From Bacteriovorax sp037444575 (GTDB lineage Bacteria; Bdellovibrionota; Bacteriovoracia; Bacteriovoracales; Bacteriovoracaceae): a DNA stretch of 64,000 bases. The stretch lies in the NCBI GenBank assembly GCA_037444575.1, contig JBBIME010000007.1:248001-312000 (forward strand), written 5' to 3'. Under the pieces are notes generated by a model, which did not search any database, was not told the origin of the DNA, and was given only the letters and a program-made list of their open reading frames with translations. The position numbers were made by a program, and so were the translations under genes. Of this stretch, positions 33,301-40,287 are shown one piece after another (position 1 is the stretch's first letter; each line of letters begins with the position of its first letter).

Positions 33301-34761
33301 CTTCATTCTCTCTGTAATTAATTGAGTGTAGTCATTAAAACCATTTTGTTGCATCAATGAAAGCAGGTAAGGTGAAAGATTTTGTTTTCCAGGGTAAATT
33401 TGCTGGCTACTTCCATCTTGAGATTTTATTTCTGCAATCTCATCAGCAGGAAAAGACCCGATAATATTTTGAAAAATTTCACTACCGGCGTAAGTAACAT
33501 TTTGCTTGTTGACTCTTCCTCTAAAAACAGACATGGCCTCAGCTGATTTAAAAGACATGATCGATTGAAAATGAGCGACGTCATCAAACTGCGGGCGAAT
33601 TCCACCATTTAAAGTGCTTTGATTTTTAAAATTCATCTTAGCATTTTTATAATTTTCAAAAGGAATCATCCCACTATAGCCATCTTTTGTAGGATCTTTA
33701 TTGATATTATCTATATAGTAATCAAGGTAAGCGGTATCGTCTTGCTGGTAGGTTAACCCATGACTTGCAAGAATTCCTTCAAGGAATTGTTCTCCTGCGC
33801 CTTCTTCAAATTTGAATTTAAATTTGGGAGGTAAGTTCCCGTTAAATTGATTCTGACATGAATTAGGAATCTGAAGTGCCCCCTTTGTTCCCAAAATTGT
33901 ATCGTAGAGATAAACCTGCGAGAGCATCATGTGCAATGTCATCCACTTTAAAGCTAAGACATAGTTTCTTGAAGTTGGGGCCTTTAATAAAGTGATTACA
34001 TCATGGCGAATAATTTCTGTTGGAGAAAAATTCAAAAGATAAGATCTTGAACCGGATTCACTGATCTCCATGTAAAATGGACTTGTAGAGGGATTTGGCC
34101 CCATCGTTAGAAGACCGAGTTGCTCTGTACTTAACCCTTGGGAGAATGATTCAGGAATTGAAGGTCTAAGATTCTCAAAGAATTCTCTGCCATCATTTTC
34201 TTTAGAAAGATAAGAGCGTTTAATAATGACCAAATCGCGAATTGGCATAAGAACATTTTCAACATAGGTTGCAATCAAATCGATTCGATCATCAACAGAG
34301 TACCTCTCGTCCGCACTGATTGCATTAACTGTATTTAAATGAGTGCGTGCTTCTCTAGTTAGTGCTAAAAATTCTGGATCAACTTTATCTTGAAAATAAC
34401 TAAGCGATTTTTGGGCTTTCTCTTCTTCAATTGTTTTTTGTACGATGCGATCAAAAAGCCCTTTTGTTTTTATCTTCGGACAATTCTTTTGGACGAACTC
34501 TTCCTTATCGAGTGTAAAATTATCTTGAGCGCATGAATCTTTTTTCAAAGAACTCATCAAACGCTTGAAGTCCTCATCCAGTTGTTCTTTAGAGCAGTTT
34601 GCATCTCGCTCACTTCCTACGGCCTTTGCTTTAAAAGCATTCATCTTAACTTTATAGTCATTAAAATCGGCCACAGACGATGGTCTTCGGCCCCAGCCAG
34701 GAACTCTGAAACTGCAGGCTTCTAAGAGAAGACAGAGAATTAATAGATATTTCATCGCCAT
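30397..34761 (-). CDS. Very large putative lipoprotein, unknown function
   Basis: 1454 residues. The N-terminus (MKYLLILCLLLEACSF) is a lipoprotein signal ending in LEAC, so the protein is probably anchored in the outer or inner membrane. The mature protein is mostly helical, with many Asn/Lys/Phe-rich stretches. A Gly/Ala-rich hydrophobic hairpin at about residues 905-955 (GVAGMAAIIVGGACTAVSG and the following segment) could span or insert into a membrane. The C-terminal third is rich in Lys/Arg helices. I recognise no family. GGAG lies nine bases before the ATG. It is the first gene of a five-gene unit and is divergent from another lipoprotein gene with the same hydrophobic-hairpin idea. 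Confidence 0.75.
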   Translation of the reverse strand: MAMKYLLILCLLLEACSFRVPGWGRRPSSVADFNDYKVKMNAFKAKAVGSERDANCSKEQLDEDFKRLMSSLKKDSCAQDNFTLDKEEFVQKNCPKIKTKGLFDRIVQKTIEEEKAQKSLSYFQDKVDPEFLALTREARTHLNTVNAISADERYSVDDRIDLIATYVENVLMPIRDLVIIKRSYLSKENDGREFFENLRPSIPESFSQGLSTEQLGLLTMGPNPSTSPFYMEISESGSRSYLLNFSPTEIIRHDVITLLKAPTSRNYVLALKWMTLHMMLSQVYLYDTILGTKGALQIPNSCQNQFNGNLPPKFKFKFEEGAGEQFLEGILASHGLTYQQDDTAYLDYYIDNINKDPTKDGYSGMIPFENYKNAKMNFKNQSTLNGGIRPQFDDVAHFQSIMSFKSAEAMSVFRGRVNKQNVTYAGSEIFQNIIGSFPADEIAEIKSQDGSSQQIYPGKQNLSPYLLSLMQQNGFNDYTQLITERMKKKLAGKKVMIDFPTMYSSPVWRDWSLKLLADTFYQYSNLPMDSDFQGIVAKSCGRAGFKFNKDLNSICNGNRVLNLSNLLSEFRSGEKYIPTRRLEERQFQNIYPLLGMVWTTLRDETELLPEAKPFELNFLLDQMSSGNPWARLKFGYMVALDQLEYQKEGIPPAYERMGLWFNVNEKAQCDKKNVDLQYTKIKTAGQILGLNYPLSYDHADKFLSKDEKNSIWRNIIEDIDHRNAQLFSVTSGNTNFYSITEDLSYKTILNQESALRSGVNISERTRQEIIQVSKSSEAQLGDFFLKLYKIRNDVERQKKLFEDFSKVNGIDNSFNLKLNFLAIDDSYKKPIFKDILRQAAMARKLQILSHLDTFCSMNINDQTEFKNIFYSTSKAQNELNQMAGLPAVPEEVLKKINEMSPGEFRDMWWGIGSGVAGMAAIIVGGACTAVSGGICAPLGGTMAVAGLASLGIQVKLTTNELQRKFDSEESARKIKVMEDLGFANLGSSNEVRRSYAWTAFEAISIFPLIGVATRSLTLGPKLVAVSTKSLMQQTGKTAFKSAAKSAVQEEEVRSARYLLGVDSVSNNLGLDKNSLDIAKTKIDMIKKLYTSGEIDIETMLSRIGKVIDPIKRAKLAALRTLKKEVGKVTVKESKSQIDLQAAKVVSSYFADNPKEMLRLVSSYSGERLNKAVRIMGELNAKDRIGRRIPVFSSARDWFLRMRNESLAKNASKILRIEKELATLSSKPGSLEAFVNRNMEDLTDIFIEIPMKKREIPYIIQVQGMPEFNFFKGRKIPILSMMSEGQVMKKVFTARARLVYESYKAQARTTLSLRKFVQSQTTLGAFHAFQYSVAEMASKKSEQEAAKIMTDYRDLEEKLAKKLYAKYLEGGQKMDYKSFKMMAMNPANLKEKAISEALWEAIPADELMGMKEVGTFAHKAVQELSNYTDADSFQRYLNALRILVINRDPAVLEIM

Positions 34762-34806
34762 TATAAAAGACTCTCCAGTTTACCTTATCGGTTCAGTCAA
34801 CTAAAC

Positions 34807-34839
34807 CTTTAGTGTCTATACTTTAGACACATACTAAAG
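34807..34839. promoter_or_regulatory. Nested palindrome between divergent lipoprotein genes (operator candidate)
   Basis: An outer repeat CTTTAGT (34807-34813) / ACTAAAG (34833-34839) encloses GTGTCTA (34812-34818) / TAGACAC (34824-34830). The core GTCTA-TACTT-TAGAC has the same half-sites and spacing as the element at 46838-46852. It lies 45 bases from one start codon and 30 from the other, as expected for a shared regulator site. Confidence 0.5.
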
Positions 34840-34868
34840 ATTTATTTAAATTAACCGACAAGATTAGT

Positions 34869-36188
34869 ATGAAATGCTTTCACCTGTTGGCCATCTGTCT
34901 ATTCTTTGCTTCGTGCTCTACTGCGATAAGAGTGCCGAGCACCCGTGCGCCCGCAGATGTTGAAAGCAGCAGCTGTAGTGATTTAGCCAAAAGTCTCTTC
35001 ATGAGTGACGGTTATGATAAAGATCTAACCAAGGCTCTCGCTGATAAAAAACTTATCTCATTCAAAGAAAAAATAATGCAGATTCATTATCCACGCCTTG
35101 AGTGGATAAATAAGGTCAAAATTTCTTTCAATCAATCTTTGCGCAATTGGAATAATAATCGCTATCCAGCTTTTTATATCTTCAATGATGAAGAAATTAT
35201 TCCGACAGCAAAACGTTATGCTGAAAATATAGAGAAGATTGTCTCTGATCAAGTCCCCGTTGATGATGAACAGACGACTAAGGCCTATCACGCCGTTACT
35301 GAATGGGTTGATGCTTTTTCCAGGTATAAATTTGAACTGGATCAATTAATTGAAGAGCGAATTTCTCTTCAATACAACATCAGCCTTCTTAAAAAATTAA
35401 AACTTGAAAATGGTGAAAGTCGCGATATTCAAATCACTGTTAAACGCAATGGGATTCTCCAGACTGAAGTCATCACGTTAAGAGATGAAGATAAAAATCT
35501 TCAATTTACCATTAATAAATTAAAAGAAGAAATGGTTCAACTTGATGGAACTTTAATTAAAAATGGAAAAATCAAAGATCGCATTGTTCGCCAGGCGATG
35601 CTTTTGGATATGCTGACAATTGTCCAAAGAGAGTTAGATTACGCGGTAAAAAATGCTTCACAACCAAATGCTGATGTCATGAGAGCATTAGATAAATTAT
35701 CTGTCCTTATTAAAGAGACTGATTACCAACCTTCAACTTACGGAATTTTCAAAATCCAAGACAAAGTTTTTATTCGTGAACTAGTCGCTCTTTCTAAACT
35801 TGATGTAGCTTATAATAAAATTAAAACTCCACTGGTAAAGTTAAAGACTATTCTTTCTGACTACTTTAAAAACAGAAACGCTGGATCTGACCAGGAAAAA
35901 GTTGGCTTTTTTAAAAGGATGTATGCAAAGATCACAAGCATAACTCCAAAGCAGGCTTCCATTGGTGCTGGATCAGTCGTCCTGGCAGGGATAGGATATG
36001 AACGATATTTCTGGTTTAAAAAACAAGACACAATCGAGTTATCCGATAAACAACCTGCAAACGAAATGGGCCCGGAAGATCGGGCCCATCAAGAGCAATT
36101 AGAACAAAGTAAAAAAGTAGAAGCAGAAAAACACGATAGTCATAGTCACGTTGTAGAGGTTCAGATAGATAGCCTTATAAAAAATTAG
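34869..36188 (+). CDS. Putative lipoprotein with coiled coil and C-terminal hydrophobic segment
   Basis: 439 residues beginning with a lipoprotein signal (HLLAICLFFASCST). The mature part is largely helical and coiled-coil-like (about 150-290, for example KFELDQLIEERISLQYNI and NLQFTINKLKEEMVQL). A basic region (FFKRMYAKITSITPKQ) is followed by a single hydrophobic stretch (ASIGAGSVVLAGIGY, about 363-377) and an acidic, His-rich tail. No family recognised. It is divergent from the 1454-residue lipoprotein, with a palindrome between them, so the two are probably co-regulated and may work together. The stop abuts the convergent fadD stop with no gap. Confidence 0.72.
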   Translation: MKCFHLLAICLFFASCSTAIRVPSTRAPADVESSSCSDLAKSLFMSDGYDKDLTKALADKKLISFKEKIMQIHYPRLEWINKVKISFNQSLRNWNNNRYPAFYIFNDEEIIPTAKRYAENIEKIVSDQVPVDDEQTTKAYHAVTEWVDAFSRYKFELDQLIEERISLQYNISLLKKLKLENGESRDIQITVKRNGILQTEVITLRDEDKNLQFTINKLKEEMVQLDGTLIKNGKIKDRIVRQAMLLDMLTIVQRELDYAVKNASQPNADVMRALDKLSVLIKETDYQPSTYGIFKIQDKVFIRELVALSKLDVAYNKIKTPLVKLKTILSDYFKNRNAGSDQEKVGFFKRMYAKITSITPKQASIGAGSVVLAGIGYERYFWFKKQDTIELSDKQPANEMGPEDRAHQEQLEQSKKVEAEKHDSHSHVVEVQIDSLIKN

Positions 36189-37853
36189 CTACTGTCTCAA
36201 TTCTTTTCTCAAAATCTTTCCGACATTACTTTTAGGAAGTTCAGTCCTAAACTCCACGTGACGAGGAATTTTATAACCAGTTAGATTCTCTCTGCAGTAT
36301 TCAATAATTTCTCCAACTGTCAAAGACTCATCTTTTTTTACAATGAATAATTTAATAGCTTCAGTTGTTTTTTCATCAGGAACACCAATGGCCGCAACTT
36401 CAAAAACTTTTGGATGTTGAGCGACAACATCCTCAATCTCATTTGGATAAACATTAAATCCTGAAACGAGAATCATGTCTTTTTTGCGATCGACGATTTT
36501 AATATAACCGTCACTATTCATAACTCCAACATCACCAGTTTTTAAGTATCCATCTTTAGTCATGACCTTTGCAGTTTCATCATCTCGTTTCCAATATCCT
36601 GCCATAACCTGAGGACCTTTAATACAAATCTCTCCGGCCTCTCCTATTGGAAGTGTTTTTTCATCATCGTCCCTAATATCGACATCAGTCGAACAAATAG
36701 GAAGTCCAATAAATCCATTATATTCTTTTAAGCTCATTGGATTGATACACGCTGCTGGTGATGTCTCAGTTAATCCATAAGCTTCAATAAGAGTTTTGCC
36801 AGTTACTTCTTTCCATTTTTCAGCAACTGTTTTTTGAACGGCCATCCCTCCACCAAGAGTCAGCCGCAACGAAGAAAAATCAACAGTCTTGAATTCTGGA
36901 TTATTAAGAAGGCCATTAAAAAGAGTATTAACTCCGGTAAAGGCAGTAAATTTCCATTTTTTTAATTCTTTAATAAACCCTGAAATATCTCGAGGGTTAG
37001 GGATGAGAACATTTAATCCTCCAATTGACCCAAAAATAAAGCAGTTCGCTGTGAGCGAAAAAATGTGATACAGCGGAAGTGGAGTAATAATTATTTCTTC
37101 TCCTTTTTTTACCAGTGGAGAAATCCAAGCTCTCGCCTGCGAAATATTTGCAACAATATTTTTATGAGTAAGCATTGCTCCTTTTGCGACACCTGTTGTT
37201 CCACCCGTATATTGAAGAAAAGCAATGTCATTTTTATTCAGTGAAGGTTTATTAAACTTATTTTCATCTCCAGCATTCACAGCAGATACAAAATGAATCT
37301 CTCCTGGAAGATTATAAGCAGGCACCATCTTCTTAACATTTCTAATCACGAAATTAACGATCAATGATTTTGGAAATCCAAGCATGTCACCAATGGAAGT
37401 TGTGAGAATATACTTAACATCTGTTTGAGATAGAATTGGCTCTAGAGTGTGAGCTGCATTTTCAAATATCACAATGGCGACAGCTCCTGAATCTTTCAAC
37501 TGATGTTCGAGTTCGCGAGAAGTATAAAGAGGATTAACATTCACAGCGATCAAACCAGCGCGAAGAATTCCAAAAAGGGCCACTGGGTATTGAAGAATAT
37601 TAGGCATCATCAAGGCGACCCGATCACCCTTTTTTAAACCAAGATCATTTTGTAAATAGCTGGCAAACTTCTGACTGAGCTTATCAATTTCTTGATAGCT
37701 GAGCGATTTTCCCATGCAATAAAAGGCTGGATTGTTCGAATAATTTTTAAAACTTTCTTCCAAAATATCGGGTATCGAATTGTATTTTTCTATCTGATCT
37801 TCAATAGTTGCAGGCACTCCCTGTTGATAATTCTTAAGCCAAATCTTTTCCAT
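36189..37853 (-). CDS. fadD: Long-chain fatty acid--CoA ligase
   Basis: Activates fatty acids to acyl-CoA through an acyl-adenylate; peripheral to the inner membrane. The ANL-superfamily motifs are present: YTGGTTGVAKGAMLTH (215-230, P-loop), the EAYGLTETSP motif, GYLKTGDVG, VDRKKDMILVSGFNVYPNEIE (FadD signature) and the C-terminal catalytic Lys in PKSNVGKILRKELR. At 554 residues it is close to E. coli FadD (561). AAAGGA lies before the ATG. It is a single-gene unit in this window. It could use fatty acids taken from other cells. Confidence 0.93.
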   Translation of the reverse strand: MEKIWLKNYQQGVPATIEDQIEKYNSIPDILEESFKNYSNNPAFYCMGKSLSYQEIDKLSQKFASYLQNDLGLKKGDRVALMMPNILQYPVALFGILRAGLIAVNVNPLYTSRELEHQLKDSGAVAIVIFENAAHTLEPILSQTDVKYILTTSIGDMLGFPKSLIVNFVIRNVKKMVPAYNLPGEIHFVSAVNAGDENKFNKPSLNKNDIAFLQYTGGTTGVAKGAMLTHKNIVANISQARAWISPLVKKGEEIIITPLPLYHIFSLTANCFIFGSIGGLNVLIPNPRDISGFIKELKKWKFTAFTGVNTLFNGLLNNPEFKTVDFSSLRLTLGGGMAVQKTVAEKWKEVTGKTLIEAYGLTETSPAACINPMSLKEYNGFIGLPICSTDVDIRDDDEKTLPIGEAGEICIKGPQVMAGYWKRDDETAKVMTKDGYLKTGDVGVMNSDGYIKIVDRKKDMILVSGFNVYPNEIEDVVAQHPKVFEVAAIGVPDEKTTEAIKLFIVKKDESLTVGEIIEYCRENLTGYKIPRHVEFRTELPKSNVGKILRKELRQ

Positions 37854-37953
37854 AAATTATCCTTTGTAGTATTACCTTTAAGTGTAATGTAGCCACCTCA
37901 ATAACACAAAGAGCCATAATAATATTTATGTAAATTTATATTTGGAACTGGCA

Positions 37954-37981
37954 TTGACCTGTGTTATACATTGAGTCTAAT
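37954..37981 (+). promoter_or_regulatory. Strong sigma-70-type promoter for the RRM protein gene
   Basis: TTGACC (37954-37959), a 16-base spacer and TCTAAT (37976-37981), both 5/6 matches. An overlapping alternative is TTGGAA-17-TATACA. The leader would be about 50 bases and carry TTTGGAG before the ATG. Confidence 0.6.
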
Positions 37982-38036
37982 AGTTACTTGGTCCTAAGCG
38001 TTTACCCACTTTTGACCTTTTTTTGGAGTTTTTTTT

Positions 38037-38399
38037 ATGGCTACTAAGTTGTACGTTGGCAATCTTCCTTACTCTGCGAAAGAAGAATCGCTAAAAGAAC
38101 ATTTCTCATCTGCTGGTTCAGTTGCATCAGTGAAAATCATCATTGATCGTGAAACAGGAAGAAGCAAAGGCTTCGGATTTGTTGAAATGGAATCAGATGA
38201 TGGAGCTCAATCAGCTGTATCTCAATTGGACGGTCAAGAGTTCGAAGGACGTTCTCTAAGAGTATCTGAAGCTAAGCCACAACCAGAGAGAGAATCTCGC
38301 GGCGGTGGATTTGGTGGTGGACGCTCAGGTGGCGGCTTCGGTGGAAACCGTGGCGGAGACCGTGGTGGAGATCGCGGAAACCGTGGTGGAAGATACTAG
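38037..38399 (+). CDS. RRM-type RNA-binding protein with RGG tail
   Basis: 120 residues: one RRM (about 3-82) with RNP2 LYVGNL and RNP1 KGFGFVEM, followed by a Gly/Arg-rich tail of about 32 residues made of GGGFGG and RGGDRGG repeats. Bacterial single-RRM proteins of this kind are often cold-induced and bind RNA without strong sequence choice (family knowledge). The strong promoter and an efficient terminator mark a highly expressed monocistronic gene. TTTGGAG lies about ten bases before the ATG. Confidence 0.95.
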   Translation: MATKLYVGNLPYSAKEESLKEHFSSAGSVASVKIIIDRETGRSKGFGFVEMESDDGAQSAVSQLDGQEFEGRSLRVSEAKPQPERESRGGGFGGGRSGGGFGGNRGGDRGGDRGNRGGRY

Positions 38400-38440
38400 T
38401 CTCTAATTTATTTTAGAATGCTAATCGCACCTATATAAAA

Positions 38441-38472
38441 ACGGCTCCTTCGGGAGCCGTTCTTGTTTTTAG
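38441..38472 (+). terminator. Intrinsic terminator after the RRM gene
   Basis: AACGGCTCC (38441-38449), a TTCG tetraloop and GGAGCCGTT (38454-38462), followed by CTTGTTTTT. The UUCG-type loop makes a very stable hairpin. Confidence 0.9.
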
Positions 38473-38475
38473 AAT

Positions 38476-38703
38476 ATGAAAAATTCATTAATCCCAAATG
38501 TAGACTACTACATTGACTCTGAAGAAAATCTTGTCTTCACTAAAGAGTACCATTTAAAGCGCGGTTACTGCTGTCAAAGCGGATGCCGTCACTGTCCCTA
38601 CATTTATAAGAATAAAATTGATCCTAATGTTCCTTCTGAACTTCAATCGGGTTGGAGTGATGATGTTGAAAATGATTTCCTCGATGATGATGAAGATCTT
38701 TGA
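38476..38703 (+). CDS. DUF5522 family Cys-rich small protein
   Basis: 75 residues with the compact signature DYYIDSEENLVFTKEYHLKRGYCCQ (in part) followed by SGCRHCPY, the pattern of the DUF5522 family. Four Cys in CC-x3-C-x2-C with nearby His suggest a metal centre (zinc or iron). The tail is strongly acidic (DDVENDFLDDDED). Function unknown. The ATG lies directly behind the RRM terminator, without a ribosome binding site, so the gene may depend on its own leaderless promoter (TAGAAT just upstream) or on readthrough. Confidence 0.8.
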   Translation: MKNSLIPNVDYYIDSEENLVFTKEYHLKRGYCCQSGCRHCPYIYKNKIDPNVPSELQSGWSDDVENDFLDDDEDL

Positions 38704-38772
38704 GAAAAAAGAATTTCATCTTTAGATTTCGTATTAGGTGCCATCACACCAATGGTTTCGCATGTGCAAACT

Positions 38773-39399
38773 TTATATTTCATCTCGCAATTGTTTTAAA
38801 AATTGTTCAATGAACATAAAGCGATTTTGTGCTTCGATTTGCGCTGAGTGAGTATTCATCAATCCGACCACTTTTTTAAGCTTCATCTCAATATGATCAA
38901 GAGCGTTTTCTCTATCATCAAAGGAACGATTTAGAGCAAATGGATCATCATGATTATAAAAAGGTCGTTGCAATTGAGTCGAAATAGAAAATAATCTGGC
39001 GAGTCCAATCGCCCCAAGTCCATCCAGACGATCAGCATCTTGAACAATCTTTGCTTCTAAAGTGAGAGGTCTTATTCCGCCACTGAAACTGTGTGCTTCT
39101 ATTGCGTGAGCTATTTCTGAAAAATATTTTTGAGGATAATCAACTTTCGTTAAAAAATTCAATGCCGACGCTGCGGCCATTTTCGAAGCCTCTGCTCTCT
39201 CTGGATGGTTTTTGGAAAGATTTACAATGTCATGCAACCAAGCTGCCGGGATAACAACTTCAAGATTTGCTCCCTCCTCTGTCGCTATTTTTTTTGCGGT
39301 CGATACCACTCTTTTGACATGGGAAAGATCATGGGCCGGATCTTTTTCTCCAAGTACATCTTTTATTTTTTCAGCAAAAATATCTTCAAATTTTTTCAT
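38773..39399 (-). CDS. HD-domain phosphohydrolase
   Basis: A 208-residue metal-dependent HD hydrolase of the YedJ-like group. Ligand motifs are HDLSHVKRVV (first His), AAWLHDIV (HD), HAIEAHSFSGG and IVQDADRLDGLGAIGLAR (second Asp). Substrates of this group are usually nucleotides or related phosphates. It is the last gene of the tightly packed minus-strand operon dacB-ade-GIY-YIG-carbonic anhydrase-HD, eight bases after the carbonic anhydrase stop. Its link with adenine deaminase would fit nucleotide turnover, but that is inference. Confidence 0.88.
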   Translation of the reverse strand: MKKFEDIFAEKIKDVLGEKDPAHDLSHVKRVVSTAKKIATEEGANLEVVIPAAWLHDIVNLSKNHPERAEASKMAAASALNFLTKVDYPQKYFSEIAHAIEAHSFSGGIRPLTLEAKIVQDADRLDGLGAIGLARLFSISTQLQRPFYNHDDPFALNRSFDDRENALDHIEMKLKKVVGLMNTHSAQIEAQNRFMFIEQFLKQLRDEI

Positions 39400-39407
39400 T
39401 TGTTTGC

Positions 39408-40022
39408 CTACTCAAAAAAAGTTACTCGTCCCGTTGAAAGAGAATGGTAAGCAGGAATAATTTTGATTTCTCCTGAATTTACTTTCTGACTTAAAACCGG
39501 GCCAACAGTACTCAGTTGATGAGCAACTTTTTTCGCATTGGCCGTAATGGAATTATAAAGATGATCGCCTGGAAGCGCCCGGCATTCCTCAATGATGGGC
39601 ATAATTTGCCAAGAAATTCCCTTCACGTTGGGATAGTGCTCTGGATTCATGCATGCGCGAAAGGCTCCGCAATTTTCATGTCCCATGACAACAATGAGAG
39701 GTACCTCTAAAACTTCTACAGCGAACTCCAAGCTTCCTATAACAGCGTCAGACAAAACGGTTCCTGCAATTCGGCAGGTAAACAGATCCCCTATCCCTAC
39801 ATCGAAAACCAATTCTGGAACAACTCGAGAATCAGCACAACTGAGAATTCCTGCAAATGGATATTGTTTTAAGTATTGAGCAAATAAGGTTTCTCGGCCG
39901 CGCTCAGGATGACTTGTGTTTCCAGTCGAAAAATCGTTATTTCCCTTTACGAGGAGATCGAGTGCTTCCTTCCAGGTCTTTGCTTTTTGTTTTCCTTCCG
40001 CTGTAAATCTTGTTTTCGCCAT
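39408..40022 (-). CDS. Beta-class carbonic anhydrase
   Basis: Converts CO2 and bicarbonate. Zinc ligands are C62 in ILSCADSRV, H115 and C118 in VMGHENCGA, with the catalytic pair D64/R66. FDVGIGDLFTCRIAG and GSLEFAVEVLEVPLIVVMGH are typical of the beta class. At 204 residues it is of normal length. AAGGA lies eight bases before the ATG at 40022, so the start is good even though it lies 86 bases inside the preceding GIY-YIG gene in a different frame. Confidence 0.94.
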   Translation of the reverse strand: MAKTRFTAEGKQKAKTWKEALDLLVKGNNDFSTGNTSHPERGRETLFAQYLKQYPFAGILSCADSRVVPELVFDVGIGDLFTCRIAGTVLSDAVIGSLEFAVEVLEVPLIVVMGHENCGAFRACMNPEHYPNVKGISWQIMPIIEECRALPGDHLYNSITANAKKVAHQLSTVGPVLSQKVNSGEIKIIPAYHSLSTGRVTFFE

Positions 40023-40287
40023 TCGAAGAATCCTTGATAAAATTCTCTTTTTGTATCCGTGACAATTTTTTTATAGCTGCTTCTTTTTTGAGAGCGTCAC
40101 TTCTCGAATCACAATTTTCAACATACACAACTTTTTGTGGTTTATCACTTCTAAAAAACTTTGCACCGCCTGAATACTCTCCAGAGTGCTCTTGAAAACG
40201 TCTTTCGATGTCAGTTGTAATGCCCGTATACAGACGATTTTTCTCTGTAAGGATCATGTAAACAAACCAAGATGACTCCTTTGTCAT
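39937..40287 (-). CDS. GIY-YIG domain protein (YhbQ/UPF0213-like)
   Basis: 116 residues. The GIY-YIG nuclease core is visible: FVYMILTEKNRLYTGITTDIERRFQEH, then GGAKFFRSDKPQKVVYVENCDSRSDALKKEAAIKKLSRIQKENFI, close to the small YhbQ/UPF0213 proteins of about 85-100 residues. These may act on damaged or branched nucleic acid. The basic C-terminal tail (GRKTKSKDLEGSTRSPRKGK) exceeds the normal domain and is encoded in DNA shared with the carbonic anhydrase N-terminus. It overlaps the adenine deaminase stop by four bases. I see no mobile-element context, so a homing role is unlikely. Confidence 0.85.
   Translation of the reverse strand: MTKESSWFVYMILTEKNRLYTGITTDIERRFQEHSGEYSGGAKFFRSDKPQKVVYVENCDSRSDALKKEAAIKKLSRIQKENFIKDSSNGENKIYSGRKTKSKDLEGSTRSPRKGK

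Noticed and set aside
38284..38396. Tandem G-rich repeats.
   Set aside because: They encode the RGG tail of the RNA-binding protein and are codon-level low complexity, not a DNA repeat array.
39937..40287. GIY-YIG gene as a sign of a mobile intron or homing element.
   Set aside because: It matches the short YhbQ/UPF0213 type, sits inside a housekeeping operon, and has no flanking repeats or intron structure.
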